From JBFLYZ01 sp040756415 (GTDB lineage: Bacteria > Bacteroidota > Bacteroidia > JADZBD01), in assembly GCA_040756415.1 (NCBI GenBank), contig JBFLYZ010000078.1, positions 1 through 14,646 of the forward strand: DNA of 14,646 bases. The letters run 5' to 3'. A program made the translations under genes and the position numbers. Each line of letters opens with the position of its first letter. The first letter of the stretch is position 1. This document shows, one piece after another, positions 7,197 to 14,533 of this stretch. The notes beneath the pieces were generated by a model that searched no databases, was not told where the DNA came from, and saw only the letters and a list, made by a program, of their open reading frames with translations.

Positions 7197-7294
7197 TAAA
7201 GCACGGGAGTTAAGGGGCCTTTTTAAAGGGAAGGCAAAATTAGTGTTTTGCGATAAATATGCAATATCTTAGCGCGAAATTTTAAGCCTTTCCC

Positions 7295-8218
7295 ATGAGC
7301 CTTTTAATAGTAGGTACAGTAGCGTTCGATGCCATCGAGACCCCTTTCGGCAAGACCGACCGTATCATAGGCGGTGCGGCCACCTATATCGGCCTTTCCG
7401 CCTCGTACTTCACCAAGAGCATCAACCTGGTTTCGGTAGTGGGCGATGATTTTCCCCCTGAGGCCCTGGACATGATGAAAAAGCACCACATCGACCTGAA
7501 AGGCCTGCAGATAAAAAAGGGCGAGCGGAGTTTTTTCTGGAAAGGCCGTTATCACAACGACATGAACACCCGCGATACCCTGGCCACCGAGCTGAACGTG
7601 CTGGGCTCGTTCGATCCCGTATTGCCCGAAGAATACAAGAACTGTGATTTTCTTATGCTGGGCAACCTGATGCCCAGCGTACAGCAGCTGGTCATGGACC
7701 AGCTTCCCAAACGGCCCAAGCTGATCGTGCTCGATACCATGAACTTCTGGATGGACACCGCGCACGATGAGCTGATGGCCACCCTGAAAATGGTGGATGT
7801 GCTGACCATCAACGACTCGGAGGCCCGCCAGCTTTCGGGCGAATATTCGCTGGTAAAGGCCGCGCAGAAGATATTGAAAATGGGCCCGCGCTACCTCATC
7901 ATTAAGAAAGGCGAGCATGGCGCCTTGCTGTTCAATAGCGAACAGGTGTTCTTCGCGCCCGCCCTCCCCCTGGAAGACGTCTTCGACCCTACGGGTGCGG
8001 GCGATACCTTTGCCGGGGGCTTTATCGGCCACCTGGCGGCTACCAAAGACATATCGTTCGAGAACATGAAACGCGCCATCATTTTCGGGTCGGCCATGGC
8101 CAGCTTTTGCGTGGAAAAGTTCGGGGTGGAGCGGCTCGTCAACCTGACGCAGGAGGAAGTGGACGAACGGGTACAGGAGTTCGTGGACCTCGTTCAGTTC
8201 GATATTTCGCTGGTCTGA
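7295..8218 (+). CDS. PfkB/ribokinase-family carbohydrate kinase
   Basis: The product is a 307-residue cytoplasmic kinase that transfers phosphate from ATP to a sugar or nucleoside hydroxyl. The N-terminal part has the substrate-side IIGGAATYIGLSAS (24-37) with the Gly-Gly lid hinge. The middle carries the nucleotide-side strand LTINDSEARQLSG, as in other family members. The C-terminal signature DPTGAGDTFAGGF starts at residue 231, with the anion-hole GAGD and catalytic base Asp237. The substrate cannot be assigned: the family includes ribokinase, fructokinase, adenosine kinase and KDG kinase. It is monocistronic, with a weak -7-like TATCTTAG at 7265-7272 upstream. Its 3' end overlaps the converging methyltransferase gene by 25 bases, so there is no room for a dedicated terminator between them. 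Confidence 0.93.
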   Translation: MSLLIVGTVAFDAIETPFGKTDRIIGGAATYIGLSASYFTKSINLVSVVGDDFPPEALDMMKKHHIDLKGLQIKKGERSFFWKGRYHNDMNTRDTLATELNVLGSFDPVLPEEYKNCDFLMLGNLMPSVQQLVMDQLPKRPKLIVLDTMNFWMDTAHDELMATLKMVDVLTINDSEARQLSGEYSLVKAAQKILKMGPRYLIIKKGEHGALLFNSEQVFFAPALPLEDVFDPTGAGDTFAGGFIGHLAATKDISFENMKRAIIFGSAMASFCVEKFGVERLVNLTQEEVDERVQEFVDLVQFDISLV

Positions 8219-9084
8219 TAATTTCTGATCCGGCCGAAAACGCCCAGGGGCAGCTTTAATCCCGTTTGCGAATGCAGGAACAGCTCGCCCGTCTGCAGGC
8301 TCTCTTTTGCGAAATCCCTGAGCAGGTTCTCGATGACCATTGACGAAAAGCCAAGGGAATACGCGTTAAGGACCAGGAAGTGCTCGCGCTCGTCCAGCAA
8401 CTGCAGTACGCCCTTCATCATTTCATTGATATTGTCTTCCAGCTTCCATTTCTCCCCGTCAGGGCCATGCCCGTAGGCAGGAGGATCGAGAATGATCCCG
8501 TTATACTTATTTCCCCGTTTTACTTCGCGCCTTACAAATTTCAGCGCATCCTCCACCACCCAGCGTATGTCTTTCAGCCCGCTCAGCTCCATGTTCTCCC
8601 TGGCCCAGCTTACCACCTGCCTGATCGAATCCAGGTGCGTGGTATCGGCCCCCGCGGCCCGTGCCGCCAGCGAGGCCCCGCCCGTATAGGCGAAGAGGTT
8701 CAGAAAACGGGGCCGCTCCGTTTTTACCGAGCGAAGCGAATCATAAATGTAATCCCAGTTAAGCGCCTGCTCGGGAAAAACGCCTACATGCTTGAACGAG
8801 GTGAGCGAAAGCCTGAACTTAAGGTCCATCTCTCCGTTGCGGTATCCGATGTTCCACCGCTCGGGCATCTGCCTGAGCTTCTTCCAGTCGCCCGAGGAAG
8901 ATGACCGGGGCACAAAACGTACATGGGCCTGCCGCTCCCATTCGCGTGCCGGCAGCTTTTTATCCCACACCGCCTGGGGCTCAGGCCGGATAGTGATGTA
9001 GCTGCCGAAACGCTCGAGCTTTTCGAAATCACCGCAGTCGATGAGCTCGTAGTCCTTCCAGTTCGCGGGGCTGAGCAATTCCAT
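8194..9084 (-). CDS. Class I SAM-dependent methyltransferase (RlmI/RlmK-like, probable rRNA MTase)
   Basis: The product has 296 residues. A family-specific N-terminal region of about 120 residues (with YELIDCGDFEKLERFG at 12-27 and RPEPQAVW at 33-40) precedes a Rossmann-type SAM domain. Motif I is FLNLFAYTGGASLAA (127-141), an acidic residue in HLDSIRQVV binds the SAM ribose, and motif IV is ILDPPAYGHGP (198-208). The DPPAY form and the lack of a TCS cysteine at the later strand (NAYSLG) point to base amino-group methylation rather than cytosine C5 methylation. The nearest named relatives are RlmI/RlmK-type 23S rRNA methyltransferases, but no PUA domain is evident, so the target is open. The gene is led by a -7 element only four bases from its ATG, diverges from the ROK kinase, and its end overlaps the PfkB gene. 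Confidence 0.88.
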   Translation of the reverse strand: MELLSPANWKDYELIDCGDFEKLERFGSYITIRPEPQAVWDKKLPAREWERQAHVRFVPRSSSSGDWKKLRQMPERWNIGYRNGEMDLKFRLSLTSFKHVGVFPEQALNWDYIYDSLRSVKTERPRFLNLFAYTGGASLAARAAGADTTHLDSIRQVVSWARENMELSGLKDIRWVVEDALKFVRREVKRGNKYNGIILDPPAYGHGPDGEKWKLEDNINEMMKGVLQLLDEREHFLVLNAYSLGFSSMVIENLLRDFAKESLQTGELFLHSQTGLKLPLGVFGRIRNYQTSEISN

Positions 9085-9088
9085 GCGG

Positions 9089-9119
9089 CAAATGTACTAT
9101 TTCGCATGTTTCAGGAAAA
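9089..9119 (-). promoter_or_regulatory. Putative promoter of the RlmI/K-like methyltransferase gene
   Basis: Reading leftward, TACATTTG (complement of 9089-9096) is a perfect -7 element. A TTTT (complement of 9116-9119) lies 19 bases upstream, one mismatch from the -33 TTTG. Only CCGC separates the element from the ATG at 9084, so transcription should begin at or next to the start codon. Confidence 0.5.
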
Positions 9120-9130
9120 GCTTAGCTTAG
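9100..9130 (+). promoter_or_regulatory. Putative promoter of the ROK kinase/AGA operon
   Basis: TTTC at 9100-9103, a 19-base spacer and TAGCTTAG at 9123-9130 follow the -33/-7 pattern with one mismatch in each element. Four bases separate it from the ATG at 9135. It overlaps the opposing methyltransferase promoter almost completely. Confidence 0.35.
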
Positions 9131-9134
9131 TCAT

Positions 9135-10073
9135 ATGAAAAAAGTTGCGGCCGGCATGGATATAGGCGGCACCAATACCGTGATGGGCCTGGTCGATGAA
9201 AAGGGCAGGGTGCTGGCCAGGGCCGGCATTCCCACCCGGCAATTCAAAACCCTGAAGGCGTACATCGGGGCGGTATCGGGCACCATCAGGGAGCTGGCCG
9301 GCAATAAATACACGCTGATCGGTACGGGAATAGGAGCTCCCAACGGCAACTTTTTTACGGGGTGTATCGAGTTTGCTCCCAACCTGCCCTGGAAAGGGAA
9401 AGTTCCCCTGGCCAAACGGTTTTCAAAAGCGCTGCGGTGCCCGGTCATACTGACCAACGATGCCAATGCGGCCGCCCTGGGCGAAAAGCTGTTCGGTGCC
9501 GCCAAAAAGATGAACGACTTCATTTTTATCACCCTGGGAACCGGCCTGGGCAGCGGCATCGTGGTGAACGGGGCGCTTGTTTACGGTCACGATGGCATGG
9601 CGGGCGAGCTCGGCCATGTGATCGTTGAAAAGAACGGCAGGCCCTGCGGCTGCGGCCGCAGGGGATGTCTTGAAACCTACTGTTCGGCCACCGGGATAGT
9701 GAGCACATACGTGCAACTGACCGGTAATTGCCGCAACGAGACAGCCGCTGATTCTATTGATGCCCGTTATGTTTTCGAGCGGGCCCGGGCCGGGGAAGAA
9801 CAGGCCATAGAGGCGTTTCGTTTCACAGGAGAAGTGCTGGGGCTGGCCCTGGCAAACAGCGTTACACATACCAGTCCCGAGGCTATTTTTCTCTTTGGCG
9901 GGCTGACCCGCGCGGGCAGGCTGCTGTTCGGCCCCGTGAAACAAAATCTTGAAAACAACCTCCTGAAGGTATACAGGGGAAAGATCAAATTGCTTCCATC
10001 GCGCCTTCCCGAAAGCGATGCTGCGGTACTTGGCGCAGCTTCGCTGATATGGAATGAAAAAAATACTTTATGA
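9135..10073 (+). CDS. ROK-family sugar kinase (glucokinase/N-acetylglucosamine kinase type)
   Basis: The 312-residue product phosphorylates a hexose or N-acetylhexosamine with ATP. The phosphate-binding motif DIGGTNT is at residues 9-15. NLPWKGKVPLA (83-93) belongs to the sugar-binding cleft, and LTNDANAAALGE (107-117) carries the catalytic base Asp109. The second ATP motif is ITLGTGLGSGIVVNG (132-146). The ROK signature with GELGH (157-161) and CGCGRRGCLE (171-180) gives the zinc ligands His161, Cys171, Cys173 and Cys178. Full-length members have this size. The ATGA overlap with the downstream glycosylasparaginase gene makes them one operon and hints at GlcNAc as the substrate, but the sequence alone does not separate glucose from GlcNAc. 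Confidence 0.94.
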   Translation: MKKVAAGMDIGGTNTVMGLVDEKGRVLARAGIPTRQFKTLKAYIGAVSGTIRELAGNKYTLIGTGIGAPNGNFFTGCIEFAPNLPWKGKVPLAKRFSKALRCPVILTNDANAAALGEKLFGAAKKMNDFIFITLGTGLGSGIVVNGALVYGHDGMAGELGHVIVEKNGRPCGCGRRGCLETYCSATGIVSTYVQLTGNCRNETAADSIDARYVFERARAGEEQAIEAFRFTGEVLGLALANSVTHTSPEAIFLFGGLTRAGRLLFGPVKQNLENNLLKVYRGKIKLLPSRLPESDAAVLGAASLIWNEKNTL

Positions 10074-11056
10074 CCACTCGCAGAAAATTCATCCGCTCCG
10101 CAGCGCTGGCCGGCAGTGTAGTTATTACCGGGCTGCCCGAGCTGCTTAAGGCTTCTGAAAAGAAAAGGCCGGCCGAGGGCAAAAAGCCCGTTGTTGTCTC
10201 AACCTGGCAGCATGGCCTTGCCGCCAACGAAGGCGCCTGGAAAATACTTTCTGCAAAAGGAAAGGCCCTGGATGCCGTTGAAAAAGGCGTGAACGTTACC
10301 GAGGCCGATTTCACCAACCTGAGCGTAGGGCTGGGCGGATTGCCCGACCGGGAGGGAAAAGTTACCCTTGACGCATGTATTATGGACGAGAAGGGAAATT
10401 GCGGTGCCGTAGCTTTTCTCGAGCGCATCAAACACCCGGTTTCGGTCGCCCGCATGGTGATGGAAAAGACGCCTCACGTCATGCTGGTTGGGAAAGGGGC
10501 GCAGCGGTTCGCGCTTAAGAACGGCTTCCGGCTTGAGTCGAAAAAACTTTCGCCAGGGGCGCGTAAGATGTACAAGGAATGGCTGAAAAAACCGGAGTTC
10601 AAGCCGGTAAGCAATTTTGAGAACCATGATACCATAGGCATGATCGCCCTCGATGCGAACGGGAATTGCGCGGGCTCCTGCACCACCAGCGGGCTGGCCT
10701 TTAAAATGCACGGGCGGGTTGGCGACTCGCCCATTATCGGGGCCAGCCTGTACGTGGATAATGAGGTGGGCTGCGCAACGGCCACCGGGGTGGGCGAAGA
10801 GATCATGCGTATTTGCGGCACGCACACCATCGTGGAGCTCATGCGCAGCGGAAAATCTCCCATGGAGGCCTGCAAGCTTGCTATTGAGCGCCTGGTCGAA
10901 AAAAGCCCCAAAGACCTTAAAGAAATGCAGGTCGGTTTCCTTGCGCTCAATAAGAACGGTGAGCCGGGAGCCTATTCGCTGCAAAAAGGATTCAACTATG
11001 CGGTGCATGATGAAACGGGGAACAAGCTGATCGAATCGGACTATCACTTCAAATGA
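10070..11056 (+). CDS. N4-(beta-N-acetylglucosaminyl)-L-asparaginase (glycosylasparaginase), Tat-exported
   Basis: This Ntn-hydrolase cleaves the amide bond between GlcNAc and asparagine in N-glycan remnants, giving aspartate and 1-amino-GlcNAc, which decays to GlcNAc and ammonia. The 328-residue precursor begins with a twin-arginine signal (TRRKFIRSAALAGSVVITG), so the folded enzyme is probably sent to the periplasm. After STWQHGLAANEGAW and the alpha-chain segment PVSVARMVMEKTPHVMLVG comes NHDTIGMIALDANGN. There Asp187-Thr188 is the expected autoproteolysis site, with Thr188 as the new N-terminal nucleophile. Downstream GDSPIIGASLYVDNEVGCATATGVGEE matches the substrate-binding region of the Elizabethkingia (Flavobacterium) enzyme. 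Its start overlaps the ROK kinase stop by four bases (ATGA). Its stop abuts that of the RsmF-like gene with no bases between (TGATCA). Confidence 0.95.
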   Translation: MTTRRKFIRSAALAGSVVITGLPELLKASEKKRPAEGKKPVVVSTWQHGLAANEGAWKILSAKGKALDAVEKGVNVTEADFTNLSVGLGGLPDREGKVTLDACIMDEKGNCGAVAFLERIKHPVSVARMVMEKTPHVMLVGKGAQRFALKNGFRLESKKLSPGARKMYKEWLKKPEFKPVSNFENHDTIGMIALDANGNCAGSCTTSGLAFKMHGRVGDSPIIGASLYVDNEVGCATATGVGEEIMRICGTHTIVELMRSGKSPMEACKLAIERLVEKSPKDLKEMQVGFLALNKNGEPGAYSLQKGFNYAVHDETGNKLIESDYHFK

Positions 11057-12430
11057 TCAGAGCTCATCCAGCGCCTTCAATATCCTCCAGTTCTTAGGAT
11101 AGTAGTTATTGACCCGGTCGCGGAGGATCTTGATCCAGCCCAGGTTATACCCGCGGTATTTGACAAGGGCCCATCCCGGCTCCATATTGATGAACGGAAT
11201 GTTCTCCCTGCGGAGGTATTTGAGCGCTGTTTCCCGGTCCACCTCCACGGGGCGTATCTCCTTTTTCAGCAGCCTGCTCATGGCCAGTTGATGATCGGGA
11301 ACCAGTTCGCCATGCGCGATCTCCCCCACGGCCGTTCCGGCCATACGCACATAGAGGCCGTCTGCCAGCCGGGCGTATTTATCTTCAAGCGCTCCGGGCA
11401 GGGCCAGTATCCTGTTTGCCTCGCTGAAAAAAACATAGCGGTCGTAATGATCTATCCACTTTTCGATGATGGCCCGTTCATTCTTCTGAACAACCCGCAG
11501 CCGGGATGTGTTCCTTCGCAAAGGCTGTTCGGCCTCATGCTCTTTCCTGAATACGGCCGCAAAAAATCCTTCGCCTTTTACCTTCCCGGGATAGAAGCGG
11601 TAGCCGTAGCATTTTTTGTTTTCAGAAAGACTTTCTACGATGCCCCATTCCTCTTCGACCGGTATACGCACCGATGAGAGGCGAAGCTCTGCCGCCAGCC
11701 AGTCTGCTATATCCTCATTTTCCGCAACGGAATAGGAGCAGGTAGAATAAATAAGAATACCGCCCGGCTTCAGCGCGGGAAGCACAGCAGCCAGTATGCG
11801 CTGCTGCCGCTGGGAGCATAGCCTTACATTATCCAGGCTCCATTCCTGAACCGCTTTTTCGTTCTTGCGGAACAATCCCGACCCCGAGCAGGGAGCATCC
11901 ACCAGGATCGCATCATAACAGTGTATGTGCCGCAAAAATTGGCCGGGGTCATTGCTGCTGACCACCACATGGGGCGTTCCCCATTTGATCAGGTTCTCTT
12001 CCAGCACAGCGGCACGCGACCGGATGGCCTCGTTGGAAAGAAGGATGCTTTCGGGCGAAACCAAGGAGGCAATATGGGTTGATTTACCTCCGGGCGAAGC
12101 GGCCAGGTCGAGCACCGTAAGCGCTTCGCGCAGATCGACCGTATGCCTGAGTATATGCTCCAGGAACATGGATGAGGCCTCCTGGACATAATAGCAGCCG
12201 GCATGGAACAGGGGATCGGCTGTAAAGGCGGGGCGCTTTTCCAGGTAGCGTCCTTTCGCGCACCAGGGAACCTTTTCGCATTGGTCAAAGTCAGGAACAG
12301 GCTTGGCCGGGTTCAGCCTCAACGACACAAGCTCCTGGTCATTCGCATGAGCGGCCAGAAAGGATCCCTCATCGAACCCGGGGGCCTTTCTGAGCTCTTC
12401 CATGAGGGACGGGGGCAGGGAAACCGGCAT
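11057..12430 (-). CDS. rsmF: RsmF-type rRNA (cytosine-5) methyltransferase
   Basis: The product is 457 residues and, by family, methylates a cytosine of 16S rRNA at C5 using SAM. The N-terminal part carries the RNA-binding LRLNPAK and the YVQEASSMFL helix (81-90). The Rossmann core has motif I DLAASPGGKSTHIA (108-121), motif IV VDAPCSGSGLFRK (177-189) with Cys181 for product release, and motif VI YSTCSYSVAENED (228-240) with the nucleophile Cys231. GEGFFAAVFRK ends the core, and a C-terminal RsmF-type domain of about 140 residues follows, ending YNLGWIKILRDRVNNYYPKNW. The start is the ATG at 12430; an upstream in-frame TTG at 12448 lies within the promoter region. A -7 element stands four bases before this ATG. 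The gene is divergent from gltX. Confidence 0.92.
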   Translation of the reverse strand: MPVSLPPSLMEELRKAPGFDEGSFLAAHANDQELVSLRLNPAKPVPDFDQCEKVPWCAKGRYLEKRPAFTADPLFHAGCYYVQEASSMFLEHILRHTVDLREALTVLDLAASPGGKSTHIASLVSPESILLSNEAIRSRAAVLEENLIKWGTPHVVVSSNDPGQFLRHIHCYDAILVDAPCSGSGLFRKNEKAVQEWSLDNVRLCSQRQQRILAAVLPALKPGGILIYSTCSYSVAENEDIADWLAAELRLSSVRIPVEEEWGIVESLSENKKCYGYRFYPGKVKGEGFFAAVFRKEHEAEQPLRRNTSRLRVVQKNERAIIEKWIDHYDRYVFFSEANRILALPGALEDKYARLADGLYVRMAGTAVGEIAHGELVPDHQLAMSRLLKKEIRPVEVDRETALKYLRRENIPFINMEPGWALVKYRGYNLGWIKILRDRVNNYYPKNWRILKALDEL

Positions 12431-12434
12431 ACGG

Positions 12435-12442
12435 CAAAGGTA
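12435..12442 (-). promoter_or_regulatory. -7 promoter element of the RsmF-like gene
   Basis: Reading leftward, TACCTTTG is a perfect TAnnTTTG match followed by CCGT and the ATG at 12430. No good -33 TTTG is seen at the expected distance. The four-base gap matches that of the RlmI/K-like gene and suggests a leaderless or near-leaderless transcript. Confidence 0.42.
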
Positions 12443-12452
12443 GCTCAAGCCA

Positions 12453-12483
12453 TTGGTTTACGCACCCGCTTTTTTTATCTTTG
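12453..12483 (+). promoter_or_regulatory. Promoter of gltX-folB
   Basis: TTG at 12453-12455, a 20-base spacer and the perfect -7 element TATCTTTG at 12476-12483 form the best promoter in the window by Bacteroidota rules. The predicted start near 12488 leaves a leader of about 18 bases before ATG 12506. It excludes a long in-frame N-terminal extension of gltX that would run back into the antisense strand of the RsmF-like gene. Confidence 0.62.
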
Positions 12484-12505
12484 CCCGCCCCAAACAGCCG
12501 CCTCC

Positions 12506-14044
12506 ATGGAAAGAAAAGTACGCGTACGGTTCGCCCCCAGCCCCACCGGCCCCCTGCATATGGGCGGGGTAAGGACAGCGCTTTATAACTATCTTTTCGC
12601 TAAAAAGCACGGTGGCGATTTCATTCTCCGCATTGAAGATACCGACCAGGAGCGTTTTGTTCCGGGTGCCGAAGAATATATTGTTGAATCGCTGAAATGG
12701 TGCGGCATAGCTCCCAACGAGGGCGTTGGCTTTGGCGATGGCCCCTACAGCCCTTACCGGCAGAGCGAAAGAAAAGCCATGTACCGGCAGTACGCTGAGC
12801 AGTTGGTGAACAGCGGGCACGCGTATTATGCCTTTGATACCCCCGATGAGCTGGATGAGCTCCGCAAAAAGGCTGAGCAGGCCAAAAGCGCTTTTTCCTA
12901 TAATGCCGTTACGCGTCAAAGCCTGAAAAACTCCCTCGTTTTTTCGGAGGACGAAACGGCCAGGCGCATTGCTGCGGGCGAACATTACGCGGTGCGTGTT
13001 AAGATACCGCGTAACGAAGAAGTACGCTTTCACGACCAGATAAGAGGATGGGTGGTGGTGAATACCTCGCAAATGGACGATAAGGTGCTGTTCAAATCAG
13101 ACGGCATGCCTACCTACCACCTGGCCAATGTGGTGGATGATTATACGATGAAGATCACCCATGTGATACGGGGTGAGGAGTGGCTGCCTTCCGCACCGCT
13201 GCATGTGCTGTTATACCGGTATTTGGGCTGGGAAGAGGTGATGCCGCTGTTCGCCCACCTGCCCTTGCTGCTGCGGCCTGACGGGAACGGTAAGCTATCA
13301 AAGCGCGATGGCGATCGCCTGGGTTTCCCGGTCTTCCCGCTCAGCGGAGAAATGCCCGACACGAAGACGGGTAAAATGGAGAAGTTCACCGGGTACCGCG
13401 AGGCGGGCTATTTTCCGGATGCTTTTGTTAACCTGCTGGCCCTGCTGGGCTGGCATCCCAGCGGCAACAGGGAGCTGTTTACGTTAGATGAGCTGGTGCA
13501 GGAGTTTTCGCTCGAGCGGGTAAGCAAGTCGGGGGCCAAGTTCGACCCGGAAAAGACCCGCTGGTTCAACCAGCAGTACCTGCGCATGCGCAGCGATGCC
13601 GAGCTGGCCCGCGCCTGGATGCCCGAATTACAGGAAAAAGGCATCAGGGCCGATGAAAAAAGAGTGGAGGCCGCTGTAAGGCTGATCAAGGAGAAGGCTG
13701 TATTTGTAAATGACTTCTGGACGCTGGGGAGCTTTCTTTTTGTTCCTCCCGGAGCTTACGATGCGGAAGTGGTCCGGAAGCGATGGAACGAAAGCGCCAA
13801 AAGCTTTATTTCAGAATTAAAGGATGCTTTTTCACGTTTGGCCGACTTTACCGCGGAAAGCGCGGAAGCCTGTTTTAAAGAAACGGCAGAAAGGTTGGGG
13901 GTCAAGACCGGTGAGGTCATGCAATTGTTCCGTGTTTGCCTGAGCGGGATGGCGGGCGGGCCGGTATTGTTCGAGATGGCGGCATTCCTGGGAAAAGAGG
14001 AGGCGGTAAGAAGGTTGGAAAAGGCACTTAATACTATTAAATAA
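12506..14044 (+). CDS. gltX: Glutamate--tRNA ligase (glutamyl-tRNA synthetase)
   Basis: This enzyme charges tRNA-Glu with glutamate using ATP in the cytoplasm. The 512-residue class Ic synthetase begins VRVRFAPSPTGPLHMGG, with the HIGH-type motif HMGG at 18-21. LYNYLFAKKHGGDFILRIEDTD and the KMSKS-type motif KLSKR (263-267) follow. After KLSKRDGDR comes an extra loop (from GFPVFPL to KFTGYRE) before the usual DAFVNLLALLGW; from memory this insert is typical of Bacteroidota GltX. The helical anticodon-binding region (for example KFDPEKTRWFNQQYLR) completes the protein. The start at 12506 puts the HIGH motif at the normal distance from the N-terminus and follows the promoter. folB starts on the last base of the gltX stop codon. 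Confidence 0.97.
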   Translation: MERKVRVRFAPSPTGPLHMGGVRTALYNYLFAKKHGGDFILRIEDTDQERFVPGAEEYIVESLKWCGIAPNEGVGFGDGPYSPYRQSERKAMYRQYAEQLVNSGHAYYAFDTPDELDELRKKAEQAKSAFSYNAVTRQSLKNSLVFSEDETARRIAAGEHYAVRVKIPRNEEVRFHDQIRGWVVVNTSQMDDKVLFKSDGMPTYHLANVVDDYTMKITHVIRGEEWLPSAPLHVLLYRYLGWEEVMPLFAHLPLLLRPDGNGKLSKRDGDRLGFPVFPLSGEMPDTKTGKMEKFTGYREAGYFPDAFVNLLALLGWHPSGNRELFTLDELVQEFSLERVSKSGAKFDPEKTRWFNQQYLRMRSDAELARAWMPELQEKGIRADEKRVEAAVRLIKEKAVFVNDFWTLGSFLFVPPGAYDAEVVRKRWNESAKSFISELKDAFSRLADFTAESAEACFKETAERLGVKTGEVMQLFRVCLSGMAGGPVLFEMAAFLGKEEAVRRLEKALNTIK

Positions 14045-14394
14045 TGGCAAAAATATTTGTTGAGGGCATTAAGCTGTATGCCTACCATGGTTGTATGGAG
14101 GAAGAGGGCAAAATTGGCCGCAGCTTCGTGGTGGATGTGGTCATTGATACCGATCTCTCAAAGGCCGCCCTTTCCGACAAGCTGACCGATACGGTGGATT
14201 ATGTTAAGGTCTACGAGATCGTAAAGGCCGAGATGGAGATCCGCTCGAAGCTGATCGAGCACGTAGCCAAGCGCATACACATGGCCTTGCTGAAAAAATA
14301 CCCGCAGATACAAAAAGCCGAGGTTAAGGTAACCAAGCTGAACCCTCCGATCAACGGTAATGTGGAGAGCACGAGCGTGCTGGTTTCAGAATAA
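14044..14394 (+). CDS. folB: Dihydroneopterin aldolase
   Basis: FolB cleaves 7,8-dihydroneopterin to 6-hydroxymethyl-7,8-dihydropterin and glycolaldehyde in folate synthesis. The 116 residues match the usual subunit length of this octameric enzyme. The landmarks are LYAYHGCMEEE (11-21), with the pterin-side Glu near 20-21, VDYVKVYEIV (51-60) with the conserved Tyr53, SKLIEHVAKRI (68-78) and VTKLNPPINGNVE (96-108) with catalytic Lys98. Its ATG shares the A of the gltX TAA (TAATG), so it is the second gene of a coupled operon. Aminoacyl-tRNA synthesis and folate synthesis have no direct biochemical link, so the pairing is probably a growth-linked housekeeping arrangement. Confidence 0.96.
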   Translation: MAKIFVEGIKLYAYHGCMEEEGKIGRSFVVDVVIDTDLSKAALSDKLTDTVDYVKVYEIVKAEMEIRSKLIEHVAKRIHMALLKKYPQIQKAEVKVTKLNPPINGNVESTSVLVSE

Positions 14395-14398
14395 AAAT

Positions 14399-14406
14399 TA
14401 TCTTTG
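14399..14406 (+). promoter_or_regulatory. -7 promoter element of tRNA-Cys
   Basis: TATCTTTG, identical to the gltX -7 element, lies 15 bases before the tRNA-Cys 5' end and just after the folB stop codon. A TTTC at 14384-14387 is too close to serve as a standard -33 element. It suggests that the tRNA can be transcribed independently of gltX-folB. Confidence 0.48.
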
Positions 14407-14421
14407 TTGTCCTTTAAAAAA

Positions 14422-14492
14422 GGTCGCGTGGCCGAGCGGTTAGGCAGAGGTCTGCAAAACCTTGTACAGCGGTTCAAATCCGCTCGCGACCT
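14422..14492 (+). tRNA. tRNA-Cys (anticodon GCA)
   Basis: The 71-base gene has acceptor arms GGTCGCG and CGCGACC, with discriminator T (U73, a tRNA-Cys identity base). The anticodon stem GAGGT/ACCTT encloses the loop CTGCAAA, with GCA at 14454-14456. The T arm is GCGG-TTCAAAT-CCGC and the variable loop is short. No CCA is encoded. Confidence 0.96.
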
Positions 14493-14496
14493 CATC

Positions 14497-14526
14497 AAAA
14501 TCCCGCCCGAAGGGCCGGGATTTTTT
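14497..14526 (+). terminator. Intrinsic terminator of tRNA-Cys
   Basis: AAAATCCCG (14497-14505) pairs with CGGGATTTT (14516-14524), and CCC with GGG inside it, around a GAA loop with one bulged C. The stem runs into a six-T tract ending at 14526. It begins five bases after the tRNA. Confidence 0.8.
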
Positions 14527-14533
14527 GTTTGAA

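Noticed and set aside
7304..8032. Leftward 242-codon frame opposite the PfkB kinase
   Set aside because: It is antisense to the kinase, His/Gln-rich low-quality sequence, with no recognisable motifs.
12203..12505. In-frame 101-codon N-terminal extension of GltX
   Set aside because: It overlaps the antisense of the RsmF-like gene, precedes a textbook promoter, and would displace the HIGH motif far from the N-terminus.
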